Assembly (NCBI GenBank): GCA_020723085.1
Contig: DYJN01000011.1
Span: 1-64,000, forward strand
Source of the DNA: Arcobacter sp.
Lineage (GTDB): Bacteria; Acidobacteriota; Terriglobia; Bryobacterales; Bryobacteraceae
Reading direction: 5' to 3'
Length of the DNA: 64,000 nt
Shown here: positions 28,164-37,711 of the stretch, piece after piece
How the letters are laid out: the number at the start of each line of letters is the position of its first letter
Position numbering within the stretch: position 1 is the first letter of the stretch
The notes under the pieces: generated by a model
Seen by the model: the letters and a program-made list of their open reading frames with translations, nothing else
Told to the model about the DNA's origin: nothing
The model's database searches: none
Position numbers and translations under genes: made by a program

Positions 28164-28189
28164 CCCTGCGCCGCGGCCGCACGGCGCGC

Positions 28190-28195
28190 TACACT
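28190..28195 (+). promoter_or_regulatory. possible internal -10 before leuB
   Basis: TACACT lies in the leuA-leuB gap, 32 bases before the leuB ATG. No good -35 is visible, so an internal promoter is tentative. Confidence 0.25.
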
Positions 28196-28227
28196 CTCGA
28201 TTTGCGCCAGAGGCTGAATCACGATCT

Positions 28228-29310
28228 ATGAAGCTGAATATCCTTGTCCTGCCCGGCGACGGCATCGGAACCGAGGTCACGCGCGAGGCCGTGCGCGTGC
28301 TCCGCCGGGTCGCGGAAAAATACGGCCACGAGCTGTCGCTGGCCGAGGGGTTGCTCGGCGGCATCGCGATTCACAGGACGGGCAGCCCGATTCCGGAAGA
28401 GACGGCGCGGCTGGCGGCGGAAGCCGACGCCACGCTGCTCGGCGCGGTAGGGCTGCCGGAATTCGACAACGCGCCGCCTTCGCAGCGTCCCGAGCGCGGG
28501 CTGCTGGGGATCCGGAAGGTGCTCGGCGTGTTCGCCAACCTGCGTCCCGTGCGCGCCTACGAAACGCTGCTGGATTCCTCGCCGCTCAAGAACGAGCGCG
28601 TCCGCGGCACCGACATGATCATCGTGCGGGAGCTGACCGGCGGCATCTACTACGGCACGCCGCGCGGCATCGAGGGTTCGGGACCGGAAGAGCGTGCCGT
28701 GAACACGATGGCCTACACGCGCGCCGAGATCGAACGCATCGCGCGGATGGCGTTCGAACTGGCCCGGCAGCGGCGGCGGAAGCTTTCGAGCGTGGACAAG
28801 TCGAACGTGCTCGAGTGCTCGCAGCTCTGGCGGCGGGTGGTGGCCGGGCTTTCGGCGGAATATCCGGACGTGGAGCTCGAGCACGTTCTGGTGGACAACT
28901 GCGCCATGCAGCTGGTGCTGAACCCCACGCGGTTCGACGTAGTGCTGACGGAGAACATGTTCGGCGATATTCTGAGCGACGAAGGGGCGGTGCTGGCCGG
29001 ATCGATCGGCATGCTGCCTTCGGCCTCGATCGGCCCGAAGCGGCCGTCGGGCGCATGGGTGGGACTGTATGAACCGGTGCACGGTTCGGCCCCGGACATC
29101 GCCGGGCAGGACCGGGCCAATCCCTTCGGCGCCATCGGGAGCGTGGCGGCGATGCTCGAGTATTCGTTCGGACTGAAGGAAGAGGCCGCTGCCGTGCAGC
29201 GCGCGATGGACGCCGTGCTCGCCAGCGGCCGTGTGACCGCCGACCTGAAACCCAAGGGCGCCCCGTGTTCCACGAGCGAAGCCGGCAGCGCCGTCTGCGA
29301 AGCGATTTGA
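28228..29310 (+). CDS. leuB: 3-isopropylmalate dehydrogenase
   Basis: A 360-residue NAD-dependent beta-decarboxylating dehydrogenase. Motifs are [10 protein letters not shown] at the N-terminus, the substrate loop with [19 protein letters not shown], and the metal-binding DIASQ-type [38 protein letters not shown] contacts the cofactor and the Asp selects NAD. It converts 3-isopropylmalate to 2-oxoisocaproate. leuC begins 5 bases after its stop. Confidence 0.95.
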   Translation: MKLNILVLPGDGIGTEVTREAVRVLRRVAEKYGHELSLAEGLLGGIAIHRTGSPIPEETARLAAEADATLLGAVGLPEFDNAPPSQRPERGLLGIRKVLGVFANLRPVRAYETLLDSSPLKNERVRGTDMIIVRELTGGIYYGTPRGIEGSGPEERAVNTMAYTRAEIERIARMAFELARQRRRKLSSVDKSNVLECSQLWRRVVAGLSAEYPDVELEHVLVDNCAMQLVLNPTRFDVVLTENMFGDILSDEGAVLAGSIGMLPSASIGPKRPSGAWVGLYEPVHGSAPDIAGQDRANPFGAIGSVAAMLEYSFGLKEEAAAVQRAMDAVLASGRVTADLKPKGAPCSTSEAGSAVCEAI

Positions 29311-29315
29311 AAGTC

Positions 29316-30725
29316 ATGTCTCAGCCACGCACGATCATCCAGAAGATCTGGGATTCGCATGTTGTGTGCCAGCCGCCGGGCGCGCCGGCGCTGCTTTACA
29401 TCGATCTGCATCTTGTGCACGAGGTCACCTCGCCGCAGGCGTTTGACGGGCTGCGCAAGCGGGGTCTGAAAGTGAGGCGCCCGGACCGCACGTTCGGCAC
29501 CTGTGATCACTCGACGCCGACGACGCCGCGCGGGCTTCCGATTGTGGATCCGGTGGCGCGGGCGCAGGTGGAGCAGTTCGAGAAGAACTGCCGCGAGTTC
29601 GGCATCCCGCATTTCGGCTTTCATCATCCGCGGCAGGGGATTGTCCATGTGATCGGCCCGGAACACGGGCTGACGCAGCCGGGCATGACGGTGGTCTGCG
29701 GCGATTCGCACACAGCCACGCATGGCGCATTCGGGGCGCTGGCATTCGGCATCGGCACCAGCCAGGTGGAGCATGTGCTGGCCACGCAGTGCCTGCTGCA
29801 GTCGCCGTCGAAGAGCTTCGCCGTGCGTGTCGACGGGCATCTTCGCGCGGGCGTAACGGCCAAGGACATCATCCTGGCGCTGATCGCGAAGATCGGCGTG
29901 GGCGGCGGCACGGGCTGCGTGTTCGAATACATGGGCCCGGCCATCCGGGCGCTCTCCATGGAAGAGCGCATGACGGTGTGCAACATGTCGATCGAAGGCG
30001 GCGCGCGGGCGGGACTGATCGCGCCCGACGAGACGACCTTCGAGTATCTGGCGGGGCGCGAGTTTGCCCCGAAGGGCGAAGCGTGGGACCGGGCGGTCGC
30101 TTTCTGGAAAACGCTGCCCACCGGCGAGGGCGCCTCCTACGACCGCGAGGTGGCGATCGATGCCGCGGCTCTGGAGCCGATGATCACCTACGGCACCAAC
30201 CCCGGCATGGGCATTCCGATTTCGGTGCCGGTGCCCGATCCGGCGGAAGCGCCGGACGCGGTGGAGCGCGAGACGCGCCGCAAGGCCCTCGCCTACATGG
30301 GGCTGGAGCCCGGCAAGCCGCTCACGGGGCGGCCGGTGGACGTCGTCTTCATCGGTTCCTGCACCAATTCGCGCATGACCGATCTGCGCGCCGCCGCATC
30401 CGTGCTGAAGGGCCGCAAAGTGAGCCCGAACGTGCGCGTGCTGGTGGTGCCCGGATCGCAGTCGATCAAGCGGCAGGCGGAAGCCGAGGGGCTCGACCGG
30501 ATCTTCCGCGAAGCGGGCGCCGAGTGGCGCGAAGCGGGCTGCTCGATGTGCATCGCCATGAACGGCGATCAGCTCGCCCCGGGCGAGTACGCCATCTCGA
30601 CATCAAACCGCAATTTTGAAGGGCGGCAGGGCAAGGGCGGACGCACGCTTCTGGCCAGCCCCCTCACCGCCGCCGCCAGCGCCGTCACCGGCGCGGTGAC
30701 CGATCCGCGCGTGCTGCTCGGCTAG
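29316..30725 (+). CDS. leuC: 3-isopropylmalate dehydratase large subunit
   Basis: A 469-residue aconitase-family large subunit that isomerises 2- to 3-isopropylmalate together with LeuD. It shows [20 protein letters not shown] and the 4Fe-4S cysteines in [13 protein letters not shown] and GCSMCIAMN. The ATG at 29316 ([13 protein letters not shown]) matches family starts and sits 5 bases after leuB, so coupling is expected. leuD follows 18 bases after its stop. Confidence 0.95.
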   Translation: MSQPRTIIQKIWDSHVVCQPPGAPALLYIDLHLVHEVTSPQAFDGLRKRGLKVRRPDRTFGTCDHSTPTTPRGLPIVDPVARAQVEQFEKNCREFGIPHFGFHHPRQGIVHVIGPEHGLTQPGMTVVCGDSHTATHGAFGALAFGIGTSQVEHVLATQCLLQSPSKSFAVRVDGHLRAGVTAKDIILALIAKIGVGGGTGCVFEYMGPAIRALSMEERMTVCNMSIEGGARAGLIAPDETTFEYLAGREFAPKGEAWDRAVAFWKTLPTGEGASYDREVAIDAAALEPMITYGTNPGMGIPISVPVPDPAEAPDAVERETRRKALAYMGLEPGKPLTGRPVDVVFIGSCTNSRMTDLRAAASVLKGRKVSPNVRVLVVPGSQSIKRQAEAEGLDRIFREAGAEWREAGCSMCIAMNGDQLAPGEYAISTSNRNFEGRQGKGGRTLLASPLTAAASAVTGAVTDPRVLLG

Positions 30726-30743
30726 GACACGGAGGTCCGCACG

Positions 30744-31367
30744 ATGGAGAAATTCACCGCCTTTGAATCGTGGGTCGCCGTTCTGCCGGTGGACAACATC
30801 GACACCGACCAGATCATCCCGGCGCGCTTTCTCAAGACGACCTCCAAGGAGGGTCTCGGCGATCAGCTCTTCTACGACTGGCGCTACGACGGGGAGGGCC
30901 GTCCGAGGCCGGATTTTGTCATCAACCGCCCGCCGGGCAACCGGGCGCAGGTGCTGCTGGCGGGGGACAATTTCGGCTGCGGGAGCTCCCGCGAACACGC
31001 CCCGTGGGCGCTGACGCAGTTCGGATTCAAGGCCGTCATTTCGACTTCATTCGCCGATATTTTCAAGGGAAATGCGCTGAAAAACGCGCTTCTGCCCATC
31101 GTGGTCCCCACCGACATCCATGCGCGCCTGCTGCACATGCTGGAAGCCAATCCGATGGCCACAGTGCGCGTGGACCTGGCCTCGCAGACTCTGACGCTGC
31201 CGGACGGGGCCGCGGTGGAATTCCCCGTGGATCCGTTCGCGAAAACGTGCCTGCTTGAAGGCGTCGACGAACTGGGCTTCCTGCTGAAGCACGAGGCGGA
31301 GATCGCCGCTTACGAGCAGTCGCGCCCCGCGCCTGTCAATACGCTGTCGGTAAAGCTGGAGAGCTGA
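30744..31367 (+). CDS. leuD: 3-isopropylmalate dehydratase small subunit
   Basis: A 207-residue partner of LeuC. It shows the swivel-domain motifs [16 protein letters not shown] near the start and [17 protein letters not shown], which contacts substrate at the interface. The length is usual. A GGAGG-like sequence lies in the 18-base gap after leuC. It closes the leuABCD cluster; the next gene is convergent and begins 4 bases after its stop. Confidence 0.95.
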   Translation: MEKFTAFESWVAVLPVDNIDTDQIIPARFLKTTSKEGLGDQLFYDWRYDGEGRPRPDFVINRPPGNRAQVLLAGDNFGCGSSREHAPWALTQFGFKAVISTSFADIFKGNALKNALLPIVVPTDIHARLLHMLEANPMATVRVDLASQTLTLPDGAAVEFPVDPFAKTCLLEGVDELGFLLKHEAEIAAYEQSRPAPVNTLSVKLES

Positions 31368-31370
31368 CGG

Positions 31371-33035
31371 TCAGGGGGCGGGCGGCGGCTCGATGGCGTC
31401 ATAGACCCGGCCTGCCTTCAGGTTTCTCAGTTCCTGCCGCGCTCCGCTAAGCCAGAGGATCTCCACCACGTCCGCAGTGTCGTCCTGGCCGAGACCGAAG
31501 TGCAGAGGCGCGGCGCTCGCGCTGGCGTAGCCAGAGGTGAAGGCGGCGTGGTTGTATTGGGTGAGCGAGCGGCTGACCACCTTGACACGCGCGCCCTGCC
31601 CGTCGCGCGGCGAGCGCGTGCCTCTGAGCCGGAAGGCGATCCAGCGGTTCGCGCCCGCGCTGTCGTTGATCCACAGGGAAGCCCGCCCGTTCAGGGCGCT
31701 GACGGCGAAGTCGAGCCTTCCGTCGCCGTTGAAATCAGCCACGGCGGCGCCGCGGTGACGCGCCGGGGGCAGGGCATTGAGTCCCGCCTCGCCCGTCAGC
31801 GCCTGCCACCTGCCTTTGCCCAGATTGCGAAATACGGAGTTGTGCTGGTTGACCAAGACGCGCGGTTCCATCAGAGGCGACTGCACATGCCCGCGGCTCA
31901 CCAGCAGGTCTTTCCAGCCGTCGTTGTCGAAGTCCGCCAGCACAGGGCTGTAACCCGCCATCGAACGCGAAAGGGACGTCATGCCAGTCTGAGCGGTGAT
32001 TTCGCGGAAGGCGCCCTTGCCCGTGTTCAGGAAGACGGGGAACGTTTCGTTGTCGAGCGCCACCAGGACGATGTCCGGGTAGCCGTCGTTGTCGAGATCG
32101 CGGAAATCCACCCCCATGCCGGAGATCATGTTGCCGTGTTCGGCCAGGGCTACACCGATGTCAAACGCTTTTTCCTCGAATTTCGCTCCGTCGAGGTTAT
32201 GGAAAAAGAAGTTGAACAGCTTGTCGTTTGAGACGAAAATGTCGGGCTTTCCGTCGAGGTCGTAGTCCGCCACTCCCGCGCCCATGCCTTTTCCGCGCTG
32301 TGCGAGGATGCCGGCAGGAGCGGAAATGTCCCGGAACGTGCCGTCTCCGTTGTTGAGGAAGAGCTGGTTGGGCAGCTCCTTGTAGTACTTCGGGTGGCAA
32401 TATTCATTCCGGCCTTCATAAGGGCAGACGGGCTCGGTCTTTTCGTCCCAGAGCAGATAATTCACGACGAAGAGGTCGAGCCGCCCGTCGGCGTTGAAGT
32501 CCGACCACACGGCGGACACAGCCCACAGCGGTCCGTACTGTTCGAGCCGCGCCGGGGGCAGTCCGGCGGCCGCGGTCACGTCGGTGAAAGCGCCGTCGCC
32601 ATTGTTGCGGTACAGGGTGTTGCGGTGGACGCCGGCCAGAAACAGGTCGAGGTCGCCGTCGTTGTCATAGTCTCCCACCGCCGCGCCGGTGTCATAGCCC
32701 GCCCCCTGAAGGCCGGCTCTTTCGGTGACGTCCGTGAAGCGCCCCTTGCCGTCGTTGGCGTAGAGGCGGTTCCAGTGCCTTGGCCCCTTCTTCTGGAGCG
32801 AGGACAGATCCGCGCCGTTGCAGAAGAACAGATCGAGATCCCCGTCGCCGTCGTAATCGAACGCCGCCACGCCGCCGGCCATCGTCTCGGGGGCGCGGCG
32901 CTTTTCGGATTCGTCGTTATCCAGAAAAAAATCGAGCTGGATTCCGCGGAAATGGACGGGTGATTCCGCAGTCCGCCCCTGAAACATCCAGAGGGAAATC
33001 GCCGTCAGCGCGGCGGCAGCCCAGCGTGCGGTCAA
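31371..33035 (-). CDS. secreted CRTAC1-family FG-GAP/VCBS repeat protein with ASPIC/UnbV domain
   Basis: A 554-residue protein with a signal peptide and many calcium-binding propeller repeats of the DxDxDGxxD type (DYDGDGDLDLF, DYDNDGDLDLF, DFNADGRLDLF, DYDLDGKPDIF, DLDNDGYPDIV, DFNGDGRLDF). The last 90 residues (GARVKVVSRSLTQYNHAAFTSGYAS, then LHFGLGQ and VEILWLSG) are the ASPIC/UnbV domain. Such proteins are exported beta-propellers, possibly for adhesion or binding at the surface, and are common in Acidobacteriota and Planctomycetes. The TTG start at 33035 has GGGAG 7 bases before it. Confidence 0.88.
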   Translation of the reverse strand: MTARWAAAALTAISLWMFQGRTAESPVHFRGIQLDFFLDNDESEKRRAPETMAGGVAAFDYDGDGDLDLFFCNGADLSSLQKKGPRHWNRLYANDGKGRFTDVTERAGLQGAGYDTGAAVGDYDNDGDLDLFLAGVHRNTLYRNNGDGAFTDVTAAAGLPPARLEQYGPLWAVSAVWSDFNADGRLDLFVVNYLLWDEKTEPVCPYEGRNEYCHPKYYKELPNQLFLNNGDGTFRDISAPAGILAQRGKGMGAGVADYDLDGKPDIFVSNDKLFNFFFHNLDGAKFEEKAFDIGVALAEHGNMISGMGVDFRDLDNDGYPDIVLVALDNETFPVFLNTGKGAFREITAQTGMTSLSRSMAGYSPVLADFDNDGWKDLLVSRGHVQSPLMEPRVLVNQHNSVFRNLGKGRWQALTGEAGLNALPPARHRGAAVADFNGDGRLDFAVSALNGRASLWINDSAGANRWIAFRLRGTRSPRDGQGARVKVVSRSLTQYNHAAFTSGYASASAAPLHFGLGQDDTADVVEILWLSGARQELRNLKAGRVYDAIEPPPAP

Positions 33036-33056
33036 AGTCCGGCTCCCGCCACCAGT

Positions 33057-33521
33057 CTAGCAGCCGCATGAGGCGAATTCGTCCAGGAGCCGTTCGGCTT
33101 CGCCGGCCGCGCGGGGCACCGCCACCTGCACTGCGCCGGAGGGTGGCTGCCCGATCTCGAACCGCGCCGCGGTGATGCCTACCAGGGCCAGATGCTTCGG
33201 CCGCATTCCGAGCCGTTCCGCCATCCGCAGCGTTTCTGCCAGCGAAGGCTGGTGGGCGCCGCCGCCTCGCGACTCCGCGTATTGCAAGAGTTCCTCGGCG
33301 CGGAACACCCGCACCGTCCCCGGCGCGTCCGGGGCGGCCAGGGCGTCGAGCAGGATCAGCGTATCCGCCTCCTCCAGCTCGAGCAGCAGATCGACTCCAG
33401 CCATTCCCACGTCGCGCAGCCGCGCCCGGCGCCCGGCGCCGCGGCGGGCCAGTTCCGAGAGCACGGCCGAGCCTGCCGCGTCGTCGCCCATCAGCGCGTT
33501 ACCCAGAGCCACGATCGGCAA
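33057..33521 (-). CDS. hydrogenase maturation protease (HyaD/HupD-like), likely orphaned
   Basis: A 154-residue endopeptidase of the family that trims the C-terminus of the [NiFe]-hydrogenase large subunit. ALGNALMGDDAAGS is the family start motif, ILLDALAAP supplies the metal-binding Asp and GAHQPSL the His, so the nickel-sensing residues remain. The usual first residues are missing and translation would begin at a TTG at 33521, 7 bases after GGAG and inside the end of truncated hypE. No hydrogenase subunit is in the window and neighbouring hyp genes are broken, so it is probably a survivor without a target here. Confidence 0.75.
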   Translation of the reverse strand: MPIVALGNALMGDDAAGSAVLSELARRGAGRRARLRDVGMAGVDLLLELEEADTLILLDALAAPDAPGTVRVFRAEELLQYAESRGGGAHQPSLAETLRMAERLGMRPKHLALVGITAARFEIGQPPSGAVQVAVPRAAGEAERLLDEFASCGC

Positions 33522-33954
33522 GCCCGCGCTCCACCACTTTCGTGTCGCCCGTCATGATCCGCAGGCCTGCGCGCTGCGCCGCCTTGGCCATCGATTCCAC
33601 GACGCGGCGCAGCGTTTCCATCTCCAGCCCTTCTTCGAGGATGAACGCCGCCGACTGGGCGACCGGCTCCGCTCCCGCCATGGCGAGGTCGTTGACGGCG
33701 CCATGGACGGCGAGGGACCCGATGTCGCCGCCGGGAAAGAAGATGGGACGGACGACAAAGGAGTCCGTCGTGAAGGCGAGCCGCTTGCCGTCGAGGGTCA
33801 GGCTTGCGGCACCGGTTTCATGCTGCGGGTCGAGCCTTGCGGCGAAGATCCGCTCGATCAGTTCCCGCATCAGGCGCCCGCCGCTGCCATGCGCCATCAG
33901 CACACGCTCGTGTTCGCCGAGCGGGGCAGGACTGCAGAGCGCGAAATCAGACAT
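33499..33954 (-). pseudogene. hypE: truncated hypE (hydrogenase maturation, N-terminal half only)
   Basis: 151 codons match the first half of HypE, the carbamoyl-dehydrating protein that makes the cyano ligand. The visible motifs include MAHGSGGRLMRELIERIF, TTDSFVVRPIFFPGGDIG and AVNDLAMAGAEP. Intact HypE is about 340 residues. Here the frame follows the family up to MTGDTKVVERG and then stops after six unrelated codons, so the C-terminal ATP-binding lobe and the essential terminal Cys are gone. The hydrogenase protease sequence begins at the same spot in another frame, marking a deletion junction. The ATG overlaps the hypD stop as ATGTCTGA, a normal operon arrangement. Confidence 0.8.
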
Positions 33955-34113
33955 GGTTCCTCCCGTACCGGTAGTAAGCGGCGCAGGCGCCTTCACTCGA
34001 GACCATCGGCGCGCCCAGCGGGTGGTCCGGCGTGCAGCGGGCGCCGAACGCCGGGCATGCGGGCGGAAACCGACTCCCTGGACGGCCCCTTTGATCCGCG
34101 CGCAAATTCGCAT
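33947..34113 (-). pseudogene. fused hypF 5' end and hypD 3' end (deletion remnant)
   Basis: From 34113 the sequence reads [18 protein letters not shown], the acylphosphatase start of HypF. At about 34058 it changes frame to [17 protein letters not shown] and [14 protein letters not shown], the last residues of HypD including the conserved C-terminal motif, ending with TGA at 33947. The rest of hypF, any hypC and nearly all of hypD are missing, so one deletion of several kilobases is implied. The two ends are out of frame and cannot make a product. Confidence 0.8.
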
Positions 34114-34202
34114 CTTCGTATCCGATATTCCAGTACACGGACGGGCCTCTTGCCAGAGGCCGGGGCGCATGCCGGGCAGGGAAGCGCGCGCCGGACGCCG
34201 CG

Positions 34203-36461
34203 TCAGCGGCGGGCGTCCGGGATCAGCCGAAGCGTCTCCCGCGCCTCGATGCGCGCAAATTCGAGCCGGAAGGCGCCCCCGTTCAGGTACGTCTGCCACT
34301 GATCTCCGTAATGGCCGGAAAAGCGGTGCCCGGAGACGCCGGTGGGGATCACGATCCGGCTCGAGTCCAGATCGGAAAGGTCAGCCACGAAGCGCATGGA
34401 TGGCCCGTAGGCTTGGGTGACCGCGCGCACGCTTGTGGCGCCGCCGTCCATTTCCGCGGGGCCGAAGTTGAAATACCGCCCGAGCCAGGGAATGCGTCCC
34501 ATCACAGGGTGGGGCAGGGAGACGCGGTTGGCCAGCCCGTAGCGCCACTTTCCCGGGTCCCGTCCCTGCATCCGCCGGCCCTCTTCCACGGCGTCGGCCA
34601 AGGAATTGGCCAGCAGCAGGTCGAAATCCTCGAACCACTCGCGCCTGCGCTCGCGGACGATCCGCGCCACGACTCCCGGCGCCAGGAAGGTCCGGTATGC
34701 GGCGCCGTACTTGGGCGAGGCGCGCTCGCCGATGGCGCGGCGGAGGTGCTGGTAGAGCAGGTGAGCCAGGAACGCCGCCGCCGAGTCCCTGCGCATCTGC
34801 CCGTCCCATCCTGCCAGCAGCCGTGCGCCCGCCTGCGCCGCCTCATTCGAATCTCCGCGGCGATGGACCGCGTCCGCGGCGGCGCGCGCCAGCCCGTGAT
34901 GCAAGGCGGAATAGACATCTCCCTGCAAGGCCAGCATGCCGGCCGGGGCGAACTTCGGCTTGCGGTCGAGGCGGGCCGTGATCTGCAGGGCCCTGTCCGG
35001 GGAAGAGAAAAATCCGCTCACCGTATAAGGCGTATTCGGCGGGAACGGGTTTTGATTGGCCGACACGAGGAGGCCGTTTTTCGGATTGAAATAAGAGGGC
35101 AATTCTTCAAATGGCACGAAGCCTTTCCAGTCGAAACGGCCCGAGGAGCCGTCGGCCGGCTCGGTGCCGTCGAAACCCTCGCGCACGGGGAGCCGCCCGG
35201 TCACCTGCCAGCCCGTGTTGCCGTCCACGTCCGCGTACAGGACATTGATGTTGGGGCCAGGCAGGCGCCGCAGGGCTTCGCGGAACGCCTGCCAGTTTCT
35301 GGCGCGGTTCAGGTCCAGGATGGAAAACTCCGAGCCGCCGTCCTGCGCGGCGGACCAGGCGAGGGCAAGCGGCGCGCCTTCCTCCTCCGCGACCACCGGT
35401 CCGTGGACCGTGATCCAGAGAGCCGTTTCCACCGGCTTCTCGCCTTTGACGGCGATCCGTTCCACCGCCCGCAGGGCCTGTGCCTGCCGCCCCTGGTGTT
35501 CGTAGCGGCCGGTGCGAACGTCCAGTTTTTCAAAATAGAGATCCATGTTGTCGAATTGCAGGGCGGTAATGCCCCAGGCAATCCGGTCATTATGGCCTAT
35601 AATGACGCCTGGAATTCCGGGCAGAGCGGCGCCCGCCGCGTTCAGTCCCGGCGCGCGCAGATGAACCAGGTGCCAGGTGGCGGGCTGCGTCCAGGGCAGG
35701 TGCGGGTCGTTGGCCAGCAAAGGCTTGCCTGACGTGGTGCGCGATCCGCTGACGGCCCAGGCGTTGGAGCCGGGCAGCGGCTCCGTTCCCAGCCTGGGGG
35801 GGAAGAGCTGATCGACCAGCGCACGGTCGCCCGCGCGCGCCATGCGGTGTTTCAGAAGGTCGTGCTCCCATTGGCCGGAAAGCGTGCGGTTCATCTCCAG
35901 CGCGCACAAAAGCGTGTCGGCGATCCGCCAGGGGCGGGGCGCATAGCCGAGCAGGGTGAATTCAGGCGGCAGCCGGCGGAGGTTCTGTTCGAGGAAAAAG
36001 TTGACGCCGCGCGCGTAAGCGGCCAGCAGCGTGCGTTGCGCCGGCGGCAGAGCCGCCGCCCAGCGCTCGGCCAGCCAGCGCATGCGCAACTGCCGGGCGC
36101 GGAGATCGAGCGTCAGGGCGCCTTTGCCGGCGATCTCGGCCAGTTCGCCCGCCGCCAGCCGCCGGAGGCTATCCATCTGCCACAGGCGGTCCTGAGCCGT
36201 AACGTAGCCTTGGGCGAACAGTGCGTCCTCAATCGAGGCGGCGGCGATGTGGGGCACGCCGAGCCGGTCCCTCTCCACGCGCGCTTCGGCGGCGACGGGC
36301 GCCATGATTCCGCCGGAAAGCCCCGTGCCGGGACGCCAGAGAAACCACCATGCTGCGGCTGCCGCTGCGGCTGCGGCGAGGGCGAGAATCCAGTTCACTG
36401 CTCGGACGATGCGTTTCCACACGGTTTCTTCATAGTACTGAGACCGGGATGCGGCCGGCAT
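34203..36461 (-). CDS. penicillin acylase-family amidase
   Basis: A protein of about 752 residues of the Ntn-hydrolase S45 family. An N-terminal membrane anchor or signal (Ala-rich helix near residues 20-35) is followed by the alpha chain ([34 protein letters not shown]), a linker, and the catalytic serine S232 in [10 protein letters not shown], which becomes the first residue of the beta chain after self-cleavage. [11 protein letters not shown] and NDPHLPW are further family motifs. Substrates may be acyl-homoserine lactones, penicillins or cell-wall amides; no evidence here decides. The ATG at 36461 is preferred since it precedes the hydrophobic helix closely. Confidence 0.88.
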   Translation of the reverse strand: MPAASRSQYYEETVWKRIVRAVNWILALAAAAAAAAAWWFLWRPGTGLSGGIMAPVAAEARVERDRLGVPHIAAASIEDALFAQGYVTAQDRLWQMDSLRRLAAGELAEIAGKGALTLDLRARQLRMRWLAERWAAALPPAQRTLLAAYARGVNFFLEQNLRRLPPEFTLLGYAPRPWRIADTLLCALEMNRTLSGQWEHDLLKHRMARAGDRALVDQLFPPRLGTEPLPGSNAWAVSGSRTTSGKPLLANDPHLPWTQPATWHLVHLRAPGLNAAGAALPGIPGVIIGHNDRIAWGITALQFDNMDLYFEKLDVRTGRYEHQGRQAQALRAVERIAVKGEKPVETALWITVHGPVVAEEEGAPLALAWSAAQDGGSEFSILDLNRARNWQAFREALRRLPGPNINVLYADVDGNTGWQVTGRLPVREGFDGTEPADGSSGRFDWKGFVPFEELPSYFNPKNGLLVSANQNPFPPNTPYTVSGFFSSPDRALQITARLDRKPKFAPAGMLALQGDVYSALHHGLARAAADAVHRRGDSNEAAQAGARLLAGWDGQMRRDSAAAFLAHLLYQHLRRAIGERASPKYGAAYRTFLAPGVVARIVRERRREWFEDFDLLLANSLADAVEEGRRMQGRDPGKWRYGLANRVSLPHPVMGRIPWLGRYFNFGPAEMDGGATSVRAVTQAYGPSMRFVADLSDLDSSRIVIPTGVSGHRFSGHYGDQWQTYLNGGAFRLEFARIEARETLRLIPDARR

Positions 36462-36528
36462 CGAAACCGGGGTGGGGCTGAACTCTTCCGCGCCATGTGC
36501 GGATACAATGACAGATTCGGAGGCAATC

Positions 36529-37077
36529 GTGAACACCGGCGTGGAGTCGTCCCCGGTTGAAGTGGCCTCAGACCTGAGCGCCCCGATCCGATGGCCGTGG
36601 TATGCAGTCCGGGTCAAGCCGAAATTTGAAAAGGCGGTGGCGCAGTCGCTGGTGGCGAAGGGCTTTGACTCCTACCTGCCGCTTTACAAAGAGCGGCGCC
36701 GGTGGTCGGATCGCGTGAAGGTGGTCGAACTGCCTCTGTTTTCCGGCTACGTTTTTTGCAATCTGGATGTACGGCACAGGTTGCCGGTGCTGCAGACGCC
36801 CGGCGTGTTGCATTTTGTGTGCTTTGATGGCGAGCCGGCGCCCGTCGAGCGAGCCGAGATCGAGGCTCTGCAACGAGCCACGGGCAGCGGCGCTGCTCTG
36901 GCGCCCTGGCCCTATCTTCGGGAGGGACAGCGGGTGGTGGTGGCGCGCGGTCCCATGAAAGGGCTGGAGGGCATCCTTCTGAAAGTTCGAGACGAATTCC
37001 GCCTCATCATCAGCGTGACGCTGCTGCAGCGCTCGGTCGCGGTGGAGATCGACCGGGAAGCGATCCGTCCGGCTTGA
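36529..37077 (+). CDS. NusG-like transcription antiterminator (UpxY/RfaH type)
   Basis: A protein of about 182 residues with an NGN domain (PWYAVRVKPKFEKAVAQSL, GFDSYLPLYKERRRWSDR, ELPLFSGYVFCNLD) and a C-terminal KOW motif (LREGQRVVVARGPMKGLEGIL). It would bind RNA polymerase and change elongation or termination. The specialised paralogues LoaP, UpxY and RfaH usually precede long polysaccharide operons, but here the following genes are short and unrelated. The GTG at 36529 is preferred because GGAGG ends 5 bases before it and a TACAAT hexamer (36504-36509) overlaps the ATG at 36508. Confidence 0.85.
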   Translation: MNTGVESSPVEVASDLSAPIRWPWYAVRVKPKFEKAVAQSLVAKGFDSYLPLYKERRRWSDRVKVVELPLFSGYVFCNLDVRHRLPVLQTPGVLHFVCFDGEPAPVERAEIEALQRATGSGAALAPWPYLREGQRVVVARGPMKGLEGILLKVRDEFRLIISVTLLQRSVAVEIDREAIRPA

Positions 37078-37155
37078 AGCGAAAAACGCTCAAGAACGCC
37101 CGAAAAAGACCGATACGAAGGCTTCCAGACCCCCACTATTTTCTGGAGGCGCGGC

Positions 37156-37602
37156 GTGATCCTCTACCATCCGAATGGCGAGGCGCTCGTTCTGAACCCG
37201 GCAGTCTGGCGCGCAGCGCTGGATCTGGCGGAAACAGCGGGATGGCGGCCGGACGGGACCCTGCCGCCCCCGTCGGATCTGGAGCAGCCGCCGGTGGTGT
37301 GGCGCGGGGCATATGAACCTGCGCTCGGGCAGCAGGTGACGCGGTCCGATGCCGCGGCGTTGGCGGCGGCGCTTCACCGTGCTCTGGCAACGAGGCCGCA
37401 CGCCGGCCGGGAACTGCGGCTGCTGGCCGAATTCTGCCGCTGCGGCGGCTTCCTGACCTGCTCTTCGCCCGGGATCTCCGACAGCCTGGCGAGCCTGGCG
37501 GTTCACGTTGGGACGAGCACTGAAGTGCCGTCCACCCTCCCGGTTGCACGCCCGCTGCACGGCCCCGCTGCGGACGGGCAAAGCGCGTCCCCGCAGCCAT
37601 GA
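37156..37602 (+). CDS. small protein of unknown function
   Basis: A protein of about 148 residues starting at a GTG with GGAGG a few bases upstream. The first 110 residues look folded and globular (LNPAVWRAALDLAETAGWRPDG, SDAAALAAALHRAL, ELRLLAEFC); the last 40 are low-complexity and may be disordered. No family is recognised. It lies between the NusG-like and TonB-like genes in the same direction. Confidence 0.55.
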   Translation: MILYHPNGEALVLNPAVWRAALDLAETAGWRPDGTLPPPSDLEQPPVVWRGAYEPALGQQVTRSDAAALAAALHRALATRPHAGRELRLLAEFCRCGGFLTCSSPGISDSLASLAVHVGTSTEVPSTLPVARPLHGPAADGQSASPQP

Positions 37603-37699
37603 CTGACCGCGATCCATGGGCGGTTCCCGGAGACTGCCTTGCCGCGGCGCCTGAGAGGCAGCACCCCGAAGGCCGGTTCGCCGAGCCCGCCACGGCCGG

Positions 37700-37705
37700 T
37701 ATAAT
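37700..37705 (+). promoter_or_regulatory. perfect -10 (TATAAT) directly before the TonB-like gene
   Basis: TATAAT ends 6 bases before the TTG start at 37712, with a weak TTCGCC 17 bases upstream. No Shine-Dalgarno site is present. The transcript should start at or next to the start codon. Confidence 0.55.
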
Positions 37706-37711
37706 TCCTCT

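Noticed and set aside
33947-34299. hypE starting at 34299 as a 266-residue protein
   Set aside because: The first ~115 codons lie in the wrong frame over the hypF and hypD remnants; HypE similarity begins only at MSDFALC (33954).
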